This document shows, one piece after another, positions 37,101-44,055 of a stretch of DNA of 64,000 nucleotides; the stretch's first letter is position 1; every line of letters starts with the position of its first letter. The notes under the pieces were generated by a model. The model saw only the letters and a program-made list of their open reading frames with translations. It ran no database searches and was not told the origin of the DNA. The position numbers and the translations under genes are program-made. This DNA comes from Branchiostoma floridae (taxonomy: Eukaryota > Chordata > Leptocardii > Amphioxiformes > Branchiostomatidae): positions 2,794,992-2,858,991 of the forward strand of contig NC_049986.1 in the NCBI RefSeq assembly GCF_000003815.2. Reading direction: 5' to 3'.

Positions 37101-40100
37101 TGTATGTACATGTACTTGCCGGATAGGACAAGTGAATTGTAGAAAACTTGTCCAACCTGAATCAGATGGCTTAAAGCCAATTGTCTTTCTTGTACAAGGT
37201 TTGAAGCTGTTATCAAACCTTACCAGGAGTGGAACAGCAAATACTTTAACTCCTCAACCCTTTGTATTTTCTGGTACTATAGAAAGTAGGGTTCTACAAC
37301 CAGCACTCGGCAGACCAGCTGGAGGTTGACATCAGTCCCACGGACTACCTCGGGACCTCTCAGGTAACTGTTAGATAAAGTATCAGGAAAACCCTGGGCA
37401 GGTTCGGACTGGTCAGCTATGCCCACATCATCCCCATACGGGATCTCTCAGGTAACTGTTAGATAAAGTATCAGGGTTCAGACTGGTCAGCTATGCCCAC
37501 ACCATCCCCATTAGAGATCTCTCAGGTAACTGTGAGTGTTAGATAAAGTATCAGGGTTCGGACTGGTCAGCTATGCCCACACCATCCCCATACGGGACCT
37601 CTCAGGTAACTGTTAGATAAAGTATCAGGGTTCGGACTGGTCAGCTATGCCCACACCATCCCCATACGGGATCTCTCAGGTAACTGTTAGATCAAGGTCG
37701 AAATGTTCACAAAAAGCTCTGTAAATATGTTTACGCAAGTTTTTAAAAGAGAGAAGAGACAGTCACTGTAAATTTTAGATGTTATAAAATGTAACCTCTT
37801 TACCCCTTTACTAACTTATCTAACTCAATGGATTTAGGCATGTTGGGCAAGAATTAAGGGTTAATGACCCGCCCCGAGGTGTATATGGTGTCATAACGCC
37901 TGGTCCTTTGCTACAACCATCGAATAAAACCACCGATGTGAGCGATGCGAACGAGGTGGTTTTATGAGGAACAGGCGGGTCATTAACGTTATTATCATAT
38001 AGCCTACCCAAACTTGCAAACTCCTGTATGACGCATAGATCTCTTGGTACTATACTGTGAATTCCTTTGTCGAATTTTTGAAAATTTACATTTGTTCTTC
38101 GGTGCATTCTTTGGTAAGGAGATTACACATTGCACTTTGAAACCAAAAATTTCCACAGAAAATATTCGATTCGATTCATTCTGACCAATCAGAGAAGCGA
38201 TACCCACCTGCCTGGCCTGAATCTTTGTGTTATGGCGTCATAACCAACGTGGAACGGATACTTCTGATTCGTCAGCGGTGCCTGGCTATATGATAATATG
38301 CAATAAAGATCATAATAATAATAATGAATGGTTTATTTCCGCATCGAGCGACAAACAATAACATACAGTGGCAGCCTTCATTTCTTCGGCTGAATTGCAG
38401 TATGCTTTACACATGTTACATTTAAAATGAAAAGCAATAGAGGTACACAAGTCAAAACATTATAAAACATAACAATAATCATCTTTAAAATAACTGTGTA
38501 TACATCCAACTGAGCTTAGTTATACTTCTAGCACTATGAACTGTTTAGCAAGTCGACAAGGTACGGCAGTGTAGTCTTTCTGTACCTAGCCATTCTACAG
38601 TGGAATTGTGTTATCTGGTGTTTAGACCTGAGGTTTCTGCCATGCAGGCTCACACGGTTTGGCGGTAGCCATTTTGAGAAAGACGAGGAGCTCAGCAAAG
38701 AGGTACCAAACTTTGTACAGAGTTCGTGCCGTCTGTTGCACAGAGACGGAAGGGACAACTGGTCTAGAGCCATGTCGTAACTAACATAGGTGGAACCTAG
38801 AATCATGCGGCAAGCTCTTTTTTGTACGTTCTCTATGGCCCTAGACTAGGCACTAGTGATTCCAGGGTGCCATACCGGACACGCGTATTCTAAGATTGGT
38901 CTTATAAATCCACAGAACACTAATGTCAAGTCACTAGACTAGAGTCCAGACCATGTCTCTTCAATACCCGTAACAGGTACAGCCTGCGGCTGCCTTTGCT
39001 GACCATCATGTTGACGTGGATGTCCCACTTAAGGTTAGCTTGAAAGATCACCCCTAGGATCTTCGCGAATTCAACGACTTCAAGTGTTGTTGACTTAACA
39101 GTCACTACAGGTGGGGGAGGACGGTTTCGCATGAAGCATATGAGCAGTACTATGCACTTGGAGGGGTTCAGTTGCATGTAGTTGGCTTCTGTCCAATGAA
39201 CGAGATTATCCACGTCAGTTTGCACCGTGGAGTCATGTGTAACATGCCTTGCCTCCGACAACGACATGTCATCAACATACTTCCAAGTCTCGGCTGAATC
39301 TTCACTCACCGGTGATGCGTCATTTATGAGCGCGAGAAACACCAGGGGACCCAACTTGGTTCCTTGCGGTACGCCACAAGTAAGCGTTTCCCAGTCGGAC
39401 ACAACTTGTCGGTACTTCACGCGCTGTTGACGATTCGATAGAAAGGCGCATACCCAGGGAATGATGGAACGTCTGACGCCTAGGTCCAGGAGTTTGGAGA
39501 CTGCAGTCAGGTGGTGCACACGATCAAAAGCGCGTGTGAAGTCAGTCAGGACGAGGGTGTTACAGAAGCCAGGCTTGTCTGTTGTACTTGCCAAGTGATG
39601 CATTAAGCTGGTTAGATAATGCGTGGTGGATTTGCCCTTGAGCGATCCATACTGATGGGGGTCTATAGCTGGTAGTATGTCGCTTAAACACCAATCCGTG
39701 ACAAAACCCTCGCAGACCTTGGCGAAGATGGGTGTCAGGGATATCGGGCGGAGCTTTTCAAGACGTGCTGGTTTCTCCTTCGGAACAGGTACGACATCAG
39801 CCATCTTCCACACTGAGGGCACATACCCTTCCTGGAGAGACGAGTTGAAGATGTCGCTGACGGGTAGACTGAGTTCAAAGGCGAATTCTCGCACCAACCG
39901 CGCAGAAATGCCGTCCACCCCAGACGCCTTGCCCAGCTTTACTCTGTGGAGCCGGTGGTACATGTCCCACACCGTGACTTGAGGGGGAGGACCAGAGGCA
40001 GGCAGGAACGATGGTAAATCCTCCAGGGATAACGGCGGGAACAACTGGGACGCAGAAGCCAGGTGTTGGTTGATGGCGTTGGCAACAGTCAGGGTTGAGG

Positions 40101-43059
40101 CGGGATCCAGGCCAGGAACTTCAATGGCGGAGGTGTCACTGCGTATATTTGCCATTTGTTTGATGTTTTGATACCATTTCTTTGGGTCTGCAGACTTAAG
40201 ATGTTTTATCTTGTCATGGTAGTGCTTCTTCTTAGTCAGGGAGATCTCTCGCACTATCTTGTTCCTGTAGCGTTTCCATAGGCATGTGTTCCCCTTGATG
40301 AAAGCCTGCTGTCGTTTGAAAATCAACAACTTTATGACTGGCGTTACCCAAGGTTTGTCCCTACAGTGAAGGCGCACAGTTTTGGTTGGAAGAAACTTTT
40401 CAATGGCCCGGTTCAAAGTTTCGTAGAAGGTAGTGCACTTATTCTCAGTGCTGGTTGCCTGAAAGACTTCATCCCAGGTGTGTGACGTTATCCAGGATCC
40501 AAAGGCGATGAGATCGGAGTCACGCATAGGCCGCACCACTTTCTTTCGCTTGTTGTTTGGCAGCTGTCTACGTTCTCCGGATAGTAAAACACAGTTGTGG
40601 TCACTATTACCGACAGGAGGTGCTGTGGTTGATGGTCTATAAAATTCGCCCAAGTTTGTCAGTATCTGGTCTAAGACTGCGTTGCCACGCGTGGGGATGT
40701 CTACAACCTGTTGCAATGAATGGTTTCGGCAAAGGTGGCTGGAATCTAGGCGATTCAGGTCACCTAACACTAGGAAACCAATGTCTGGGTGGGAGTTTCT
40801 TGTTGCGTCCATCGATTGCGACAGGTGGTCGAGTAACGTCATCGTCATTGTTAAGTGAAGTTTGATTATGAACTTGTTGGCTGCTTCCATGGCCAATATT
40901 CCTGTATCTTTTCCCCTTACATGTGCATGTTAGCACTACTCCAACATTTACTAGTAATGTACATGATAGCTGTATTGCTTTCTCAGTGGACTACGGATTA
41001 CTCTTATTTTGTAGTAAATTGCATCTGTCAAGTGCATACAAAAATGTTTTTCTAAGGATTTGTGATGCTTTGCACCTGTGGTTTATAAATTATCTGATTT
41101 GAGAGATACATGAATCAGGGCTGATATCAATTGGGAATATAACCGTGGTTAATATTGACCGGAGGAGGCCATAATGTAATATGAGAGATATTTTGGTTGT
41201 TAGGACATATCATGTTTTTTTATACCTGTTGCTAGTGAGGAGAATTCTTTCTCTTTTGACCCAGCCTGTTTTTCCTGTCCCTCCAGGTGGCCAGAAGTCC
41301 AGAGTAGTGTTTGCTGAACTTTCCTGTCGGGCACCAGATGTCATCATCCTGGTAGGGCAGAATTTCAACATTCATGCTAATTACAACTAGCCTGGGTACC
41401 ATCCGGAAAGTAGTTTGCTCCGGCGTTCATTATGTACTATATACCGTCGCTTCTAGCTCTGACATTCACTATACACTATATACAGTCGCTTCACTGTGCT
41501 TCCGTCTGGGAACGCGGACCATTTCAACGTCTGGAATCGTACAAAAAGTGGAAGCACGCGCTGATTGGTCCCCACATATGAGCGAATTATGGAATGGATT
41601 CAAGCGCTCCTTCGAACCGGTGTTCCAACACCGGAAACGCCCTCCGTCACTTGCGAGAGGGCCGGTTGTCATCGAACCAGCGCTCTAGAACCCATTCCTT
41701 CATTCGCTCATTAACTGATTTTACCACCAAACGGTTTGAATGTGCTGGTCTCCAGACGGATAGCAGAAGCAAACATAGGAGCGAACTACTATCCGGATGG
41801 TACCCAGGCTAAATTACAACAATGTACCTCTGGGAAAGTGTTCACCTTCGGTTGGGCGTATTGCGTTTGTAGGTGTTTGTGTATTCACAGCGATATCTCA
41901 AGATCCTTTGGATGAATTGTTTGGCATGTAGGTACTTGCTGAGTGATGGACAGCGATATTGGGTTTTGTAGCAGTATTTTCATGCAATGAAAAATGATTG
42001 AACACCCTCATCTTGATGGTAGTGTGGTCCAGCCAGTTGGTTGTCTTGTCTAATCTCCAAGCAGAGGTTAGGCTCCAGCTGGCTACACTGCCTTTGTTAC
42101 TGCTAAGTGTTATAATGAACAAGAACCTGGACATACATGTAAATGGTGTCAATTTTCAGGTTTCAAAGTTATCTCTTGTAGATGGGGTATCAAACACTTT
42201 ATCCCACATGACAAAATGCATATGTGCATGATTACTTTGCAAAGGTTCTGTGTCCTATGGACTCTTGTTTTATTATGAGGTTTCTCTTTGTCTGGATTTG
42301 GAATTAACAATGTTTGTTTATTTCTGTTTCAGGATGAACCTACCAACAACCTGGACATTGAGTCCATCGATGCTCTGGCTGATGCTATCAATGAATATGA
42401 AGGAGGTAAGAAACTGCTGAAGAAAAATCTAACCACAATAATCTTTTGGGAGACAAAACTCTTTACACCATTCAAATATATGCAACTTGCTATGGTAACA
42501 GGGCTCGAAATTTGTTTTGGGGATTAGGTGCACTGGTTCTCTCGACCTAAAATGTTGGGTGCACCAAAACACCACAGTTTTGGAGCATCGAAAATTTCTT
42601 TCCAACATTTCAATGTCAAGAATATGGTGTATATTAGTATAATTTGATGTTACTTTGATGTCTTTACAATTCGTAAACCTAAAAATTTTTAAGTATTCAG
42701 GTGCACCGGTGCACCCACAGAAAAAAAATTGGGAGCACAGAACCAATTTTTGGGTGCCCCAGGGTGCACATTACACCCAGCATTTTGAGCCTTGGGTAAG
42801 ATAGATTGTACATAACCTTATGTAACCTCCTTGGTACATGTAAGTCATCTATTATGCCAGCACTGTAAGTTTCTGTATCTTGTCCACCCTAGGTGTGATC
42901 ATTGTGAGCCACGACGAGCGACTGATCAGAGAAACAGACTGCACCCTGTGGGTGGTGGAGGACAAAACCATTAACCAGATCGAGGGAGACTTTGACGACT
43001 ACAGAACCGAGATTCTAGAGACTCTAGGAGAGGAGATCGCACATGCTGAACAGATGTAG
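16190..43059 (+). CDS. ABCF1: ABCF1 (ABC50), ATP-binding cassette F1, translation factor
   Basis: Soluble twin-ABC ATPase; vertebrate ABCF1 associates with ribosomes and eIF2. Exons: 16190-16412, 17088-17284 (donor ambiguous), 18519-18684, 19539-19709, 20641-20801, 21117-21303 (start uncertain), 22122-22183, 22569-22694, 29490-29590, 30092-30254, 31157-31216, 31322-31387, 31985-32151, 32849-32937, 33258-33293, 33456-33517, 34811-34861, 35136-35313, 35946-36020, 36467-36570, 37283-37451 (contains a stop), 41287-41351, 42333-42405, 42893-43059. These sum to 973 codons with consistent phases. The N-terminal ~400 residues are Lys/Glu-rich. ABC1 has Walker A GPNGHGKTT, signature FSGGW, Walker [14 protein letters not shown] and H-loop VSHDQ. 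ABC2 has [28 protein letters not shown] and VSHDER. No membrane segment, as usual for ABCF. Orthology to human ABCF1 is near certain from [15 protein letters not shown] and FGIDMHSR-type matches. Confidence 0.95.
17205..18165. repeat. 48 bp minisatellite containing a splice donor in each unit
   Basis: About 20 units of 48 bp at the 3' end of ABCF1 exon 2, each encoding roughly [16 protein letters not shown] in the ABCF1 frame. Each unit contains 'ctggacag|gtgagg', a strong 5' splice site, so about 18 potential donors follow one another, all in phase 0 and compatible with the next exon at 18519. Some units have TAG after GATAGAA; the first in-frame stop is 17393-17395, which leaves the donors after 17284, ~17332 and ~17380 usable before it. 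The unit length is a multiple of three, so donor choice changes protein length but not frame. Confidence 0.93.
18800..19195 (-). mobile_element. tRNA-derived SINE, second family
   Basis: On the minus strand the head at ~19195-19130 reads 'tgtggcgcaatcggcagcgc' (A box) and 'gggttcgaaacctgcc' (B box), then 'cttgtgcccttgggaaaggc' and ~300 bp of body. A shorter related copy at 56150-56285 shares the head and the 'cccttgggaaaggc' block. It lies in ABCF1 intron 3 in antisense orientation. Confidence 0.75.
19740..19900. repeat. Dispersed repeat fragment ('cgcggtgg' type)
   Basis: Shares blocks such as 'gtaaatgcagaaactttcgc' and 'accgcgaatttaaaaccacc' with sequences at 6245-6360, 22314-22508 and about 59610-59770. 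Only the copy at 22314-22508 shows both ends. Starts 30 bp after the ABCF1 exon 4 donor. Confidence 0.6.
19948..20296. mobile_element. CAGGG-ended MITE with 5 bp target duplication
   Basis: Left end 'cagggcttgaaatac', right end 'gtatttcgagccctg'. The flanks are ATATG at 19943-19947 and 20297-20301, a perfect 5 bp duplication. The interior repeats 'acctgcac' and 'tgcaggt' words on both strands. Non-coding, in ABCF1 intron 4. Confidence 0.85.
21630..22045. mobile_element. Fold-back element with CTA-repeat ends
   Basis: The left segment (CTA)n followed by 'catgtcaggcttttagc' pairs with the right segment 'gctaaaagcctgctacatgt' followed by (CTA)n. Arms are about 40 bp. The interior of ~340 bp is non-coding. 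Located in ABCF1 intron 6. Confidence 0.7.
22314..22508. mobile_element. Short MITE, 'tactgtaaatgca' ends
   Basis: The left end 'gtaaatacagaattgtttgcgg' and the right end 'aaatgcatttacagta' are imperfect inverted repeats. The interior contains 'gcgctaccacaaacttaaaacc', shared with the fragment at 19740. Ends ~60 bp before ABCF1 exon 8. Confidence 0.65.
22779..22867. mobile_element. Truncated CAGGGCTCGAAAT element next to the LINE
   Basis: Starts 'cagggctcgaaatactgggtg' like the complete element at 42499-42794 and shares its 'gggtgcac' words, but the right terminal repeat is missing where the LINE 3' tail begins. This suggests the LINE inserted into, or deleted part of, an older element. Confidence 0.6.
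23161..26931 (-). CDS. LINE ORF2, endonuclease-reverse transcriptase, 1256 aa
   Basis: Intact polyprotein for target-primed reverse transcription. The N-terminal AP-endonuclease-like domain (~1-275) shows [22 protein letters not shown] and SDHCLI. The reverse transcriptase (~540-820) shows [48 protein letters not shown] (WADD instead of the usual FADD/YADD) and YLGVDI. The C-terminal extension carries [18 protein letters not shown], a C-x2-C-x8-H-x4-C zinc-binding pattern. No internal stop over 1256 codons points to recent insertion. Confidence 0.93.
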   Translation of the reverse strand: MSAQKVALKFCSWNVQGGLKRKSQDDDFVSCLEDYDFVCMQETWLKPKENFRLDSFSYFRSDRNVVKRSSGGVMIMFRNHLAKGLSKLPTKHPDILWCRLDKTFFGLERDLFVGCLYFSPENSSSIDTNSNLPFEMIQDDISKFSNQGNIMLLGDLNARTASLQETTIQDDCLNHDFIDFKDDLRYRSSCDKGVNKYGKQLIELCSSANLTILNGRVAGDLSGKLTCHKYNGSSLVDYCIVSSEFFPKVRYFKVDDPSIFSDHCLITCSISTNYSPYTKETKPFSHPLPTKYVWDDNSKDKFTEALQAPSTLTDLQKFMDKSFPTVEGAVKEFEDIIIHVADKSLRKIVYKKKKKRKNKNKPWFNQSCAALKRKVNRLATEFSKCPWKLDLRHAYFNNLKIYKKKIKKERQLFKERQWNNLYKLSKSDPQKFWREMKIQNQDGNDKQDVNNNISPEEWKTHFKNLNDLVKSNEADTDFHQHIGQKEPDLLQTTGSDSEVDIENKEHTKTIIKILANKTGNPLDYDILENEIIAGLHKLKGRKACGTDSITNEMLKCGTNQLVMPLKKLFNLAIQSGTFPNQWSQNILVPIHKSGNTSNPSNYRGIAISSCVGKLFTLILSNRLQHFLEDNNILTPFQSGFRQNFRTSDNIFVLKTIIDKQLSQPGGKLYACFVDFKKAFDSVWRDGLCYKLLSSGIGGQFFKIIQSIYSNVKYCVKTPGGLSDYFKSTCGVRQGCNLSPLLFNLFINDLPSELSSSLCDPVTLENTPINSLLWADDLVLFSKSESGLQECLKRLDRFCSLWKLAINRDKTKVMIFSKTGRTGYKNSNFQSQGQPLNVTNFYTYLGVDITPSGSFQRATKQLRIKALRASFKLRSLLLSNYNPSIPLALDLFNSLVKPILLYCSEILGTTVQSRDLILNGITEYPNENIRQITSNIISPILGSDVNIRKATRVGKKSDPPCNRPVLIRFSKYNDKLQIIYHSNTLVKQNITVTQPPISYEVSDLEYVLLNFCKILLRVPKSSVNAAVRGELGMFPLYIDTQTQLVKYWIRLNSLSNDRIVKKAYNEAVRLEQDWVIHVRDTLCRHGFQNIWLNPNVSANHFGNMFKERLKDEFLSSWRQKIKSFSKLETYSKIKSEFHIEKYLLSVHNKSFVANTTKLRIAAHRLEIEKGRHNKVPASQRLCPTCKEGVEDEYHFMIECPTYIEERAKLMQTIRHKSLPKTNRELFHVLMSCPDTVSVYVGQYIYTSMQKRNLMIST
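27183..28842 (-). pseudogene. LINE ORF1 with SGNH-hydrolase-like domain, frameshifted
   Basis: The N-terminal part (28842-28471) has a coiled-coil-like stretch ([19 protein letters not shown]). A single-base shift near 28490 moves the continuing coiled coil ([19 protein letters not shown]) into the frame of the longer piece starting at 28382. That 399-residue piece has Pro/Thr-rich sequence, then an SGNH-like domain: VRIFADSLW (block I, GDS replaced by ADS), [10 protein letters not shown] (block III) and [11 protein letters not shown] (block V, DxxH). The tail is basic and Pro-rich. The remaining serine and histidine suggest the fold is kept; activity is uncertain. Confidence 0.75.
28925..29345. 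repeat. Dispersed repeat, pair member with 55300-55640
   Basis: Shares blocks 'gtagacacctgatgcaac', 'actggggctcagagactgct', 'ctgttatcctgc' and 'ggtattttggacctgtacct'-type sequence with 55300-55640, in the same orientation. Probably a non-autonomous element; ends not determined. Just upstream of ABCF1 exon 9. Confidence 0.65.
29661..30025 (+). mobile_element. tRNA-derived SINE, copy 2
   Basis: Same family as 3921-4190: 'gtagtccagtggttagcggc' as A box, 'gtgtgattccggc' as degenerate B box, shared body, then an additional 3' part ending near 'gccatcttggcgcggg'. Located in ABCF1 intron 9, in sense. Confidence 0.75.
30380..30773. mobile_element. MITE, family 'aggccacaccaattttattt', copy 1
   Basis: The left end 'ataaggccagaccaatttta' and right end 'taaaattggtgtggcctaag' form terminal inverted repeats of about 45 bp that extend into 'tttctcggatt'. 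A second copy is at 62581-62921. Non-coding, T-rich interior, in ABCF1 intron 10. Confidence 0.8.
31855..31955. repeat. Fragment of a 'ggacaagt' element
   Basis: Contains 'ggtttggacaagttt', 'acttgtcctattgggcaagt' and 'acataaaa', resembling pieces of the elements at 36782 and 51655. Lies ~30 bp upstream of ABCF1 exon 13. Confidence 0.5.
33738..34110. mobile_element. MITE with ~33 bp terminal inverted repeats
   Basis: Left 'ttaggcccaatctacacaca' pairs with right 'tgtgtctagatcgtgcctta', extending through 'gtttttaccgatatc'. The interior has repeated 'cgatatcg'-like words and no coding potential. In ABCF1 intron 16. Confidence 0.78.
34155..34619. mobile_element. MITE-like element with 'gggtgggtac' ends
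   Basis: The left end near 34158 'agggtgggtactggta' pairs with the right end 'taccggtacccacccct'. Non-coding interior of ~430 bp in ABCF1 intron 16, 40 bp after the previous element. Confidence 0.6.
35358..35650. mobile_element. hAT-like MITE, family A copy 2
   Basis: Ends 'cagtgttctagccagcc' and 'gctgactagaaccctg'; interior similar to copies at 14416 and 44284 ('atctagaccctctgaaac', 'aattttgctggtagac'). The immediate flanks share TGCTA on both sides, only 5 bp, unlike the 8 bp duplications of the other two copies. In ABCF1 intron 18. Confidence 0.85.
36782..37159. mobile_element. CAGGG-ended MITE, 'ggttggacaagt' family, copy 1
   Basis: The left end 'cagggttggacaagt' and right end 'acttgtccaacctg' are inverted repeats. 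AATCA flanks both sides (36777-36781 and 37160-37164). A second copy is at 51655-51969 and a fragment at 31855. In ABCF1 intron 20. Confidence 0.82.
37283..37451 (+). pseudogene. ABCF1: ABCF1 exon 21 with in-frame stop
   Basis: This exon should encode the segment between the ABC2 Walker A exon and the LSGGQ exon. It starts correctly ([16 protein letters not shown], then PTDYL) and ends correctly ([14 protein letters not shown], then IPIRDLSG in phase 1). Between Leu and Arg the human protein has 11 residues. Here there are also 11 codons, but they match the repeat unit that follows rather than ABCF1, including TAA at 37376-37378. Without the replaced stretch the exon is 169 nt with correct phases on both sides. 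Either repeat sequence was copied into the exon or the assembly misjoined the repeat. Confidence 0.75.
37364..37685. repeat. 74-88 bp minisatellite made of ABCF1 exon end plus donor
   Basis: Units start with 'gtaactgttagataaagtat' at 37364, 37452, 37526 and 37606, with a partial one at 37680. Each later unit holds 'ggactggtcagctatgccca' (coding GLVSYAH in ABCF1) and ends 'ctctcag|gtaactg'. The 3' half of exon 21 together with its splice donor was therefore tandemly duplicated into the intron. The first unit keeps 'aaaaccctgggca', absent from the later ones. Confidence 0.92.
37850..38300. repeat. Dispersed palindromic repeat ('gggttaatgacccgcc')
   Basis: The left 'gggttaatgacccgcc' recurs inverted at about 37970 as 'ggcgggtcattaac', and 'atatagcc' pairs with 'ggctatatgataa' near 38285. 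A related fragment occurs at about 59795-59885. Exact ends not determined. Adjacent to the 3' tail of the LINE at 38310. Confidence 0.55.
38310..40905 (-). mobile_element. 5'-truncated second LINE in ABCF1 intron 21
   Basis: On the minus strand the sequence begins inside the endonuclease domain, runs through the reverse transcriptase and ends with 'gcggaaataaaccattcatt' followed by an ATT microsatellite tail at about 38310-38330. No ORF1 or complete endonuclease is found beyond 40905, so it is 5' truncated. It differs from the first LINE in tail and RT sequence and belongs to another family. Confidence 0.85.
38534..40896 (-). pseudogene. Broken LINE ORF2 (reverse transcriptase)
   Basis: The main reading frame covers 656 codons: C-terminal half of the endonuclease ([22 protein letters not shown]), then RT with [34 protein letters not shown] (YVDD catalytic motif) and ILGVIF. 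A frameshift at about 38930 moves the continuation ([16 protein letters not shown]) to another frame. A stop near 38850 precedes the last piece (38806-38534, starting [14 protein letters not shown]). The catalytic aspartates are kept, but the protein is interrupted and lacks its N terminus. Confidence 0.85.
41388..41811. mobile_element. MITE with 9 bp target duplication, copy 1
   Basis: Ends 'tagcctgggtaccatccgg' and its complement. A perfect 9 bp direct repeat AATTACAAC lies at 41379-41387 and 41812-41820. The 424 bp interior has no coding capacity. Second copy at 47823-48237. It starts 36 bp after the ABCF1 exon 22 donor. Confidence 0.92.
42499..42794. mobile_element. CAGGG-ended MITE, 'ggctcgaaat' family, complete copy
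   Basis: Left 'cagggctcgaaat', right 'attttgagccttg', flanked by GGTAA on both sides (42494-42498 and 42795-42799). The interior is rich in 'gggtgcac' and 'ggtgcacc'. A truncated relative is at 22779-22867. In ABCF1 intron 23. Confidence 0.83.
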
Positions 43060-43385
43060 ATCGCACGGATTTCAAAATGGCCACAGTTTAACTGACATTT
43101 GCACCTCCAGCAACCTGAAGATGGACAGAAACACAATTGACTGTTTCTTCACTAAATGTAATGGCTTCATTGAAAGATACTTCCCTGAAAACATTAGCAG
43201 CTGCTACTGTTTCCAATTGCAGCTCATTTAAGTTAACTTGTATGTGGAGTCTTGCATGGAGGTTTTAAGCATTGGTATCATGGGGGCTGATATGTCAGTA
43301 CCTTATACCAGAAACCCCCATGTCAACCTTTAACAGATGCTACAAGATTTGGTCCTTAGAACGTGTCAAAAAAACATTTCAACTC

Positions 43386-43879
43386 AATAAAAGTTCCTCT
43401 CTTGTAACATGTTTCTTGCACCCACAGTCTTTTGTTCATACAGAGCTTAAGTTATATACTGCCATGTGTTTTCCAATACCTTTGGTAGAAGCCTGAGTTA
43501 AGCTGAGTTGCCATGTGGGACTAGTACTGTTGGATTGGGAAGTCAGCCTTTCACAGCCAGTAAGAGATGTACATTTGTTTGCATTCTTCCTTGATCTTTC
43601 AGACAAACCAAATACTAAGTATAGAAACCTTCATACATCTAGTAAGCAATAGCCTCTATTATTAGTAGAAGAATCTAGTAGTTTTAGTTGTCTCCAGTAG
43701 ACAGTCAACTGAAAGCAAAATTATTGTATTTATACTTTAAGATAAATAAGATTTAGATATTTGTCTTACTCCTAGTAAAACCATTACAGCAGCACTGCTA
43801 TAAGCTTGTTGCTTTGTAGTTATGGAGGTGTGTAAAAAAACATGCAAGAAAGAATAAAGTCCAAAAATAAAGCTTTATT
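43386..43879. terminator. Opposed polyadenylation signals of ABCF1 and CCHCR1
   Basis: Plus-strand AATAAA occurs at 43386-43391, 43853-43858 and 43866-43871; minus-strand AATAAA (TTTATT on the plus strand) is at 43874-43879. The convergent 3' UTRs of ABCF1 (stop 43057-43059) and CCHCR1 (stop 44056-44058) therefore end within tens of bases of each other or overlap. Confidence 0.6.
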
Positions 43880-44055
43880 GACAAGGAATTGTGGAATGTG
43901 GTAAATTTTTTGTACAAAGGAAACACAACAAGAATCTGATAAACTACTAGAATTTTGACATACATGTAGCTAATTTTGACTAAGCCCTGTATTTGAATAC
44001 TCTGAATATTTCAGACAAATGATCCTTATTAACTTTGTAGTACAGTCCTGTAGGT

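Noticed and set aside
37363-37387. 23 nt micro-intron GT...AG within ABCF1 exon 21
   Set aside because: Far below the size of any known spliceosomal intron, and its removal would shift the frame.
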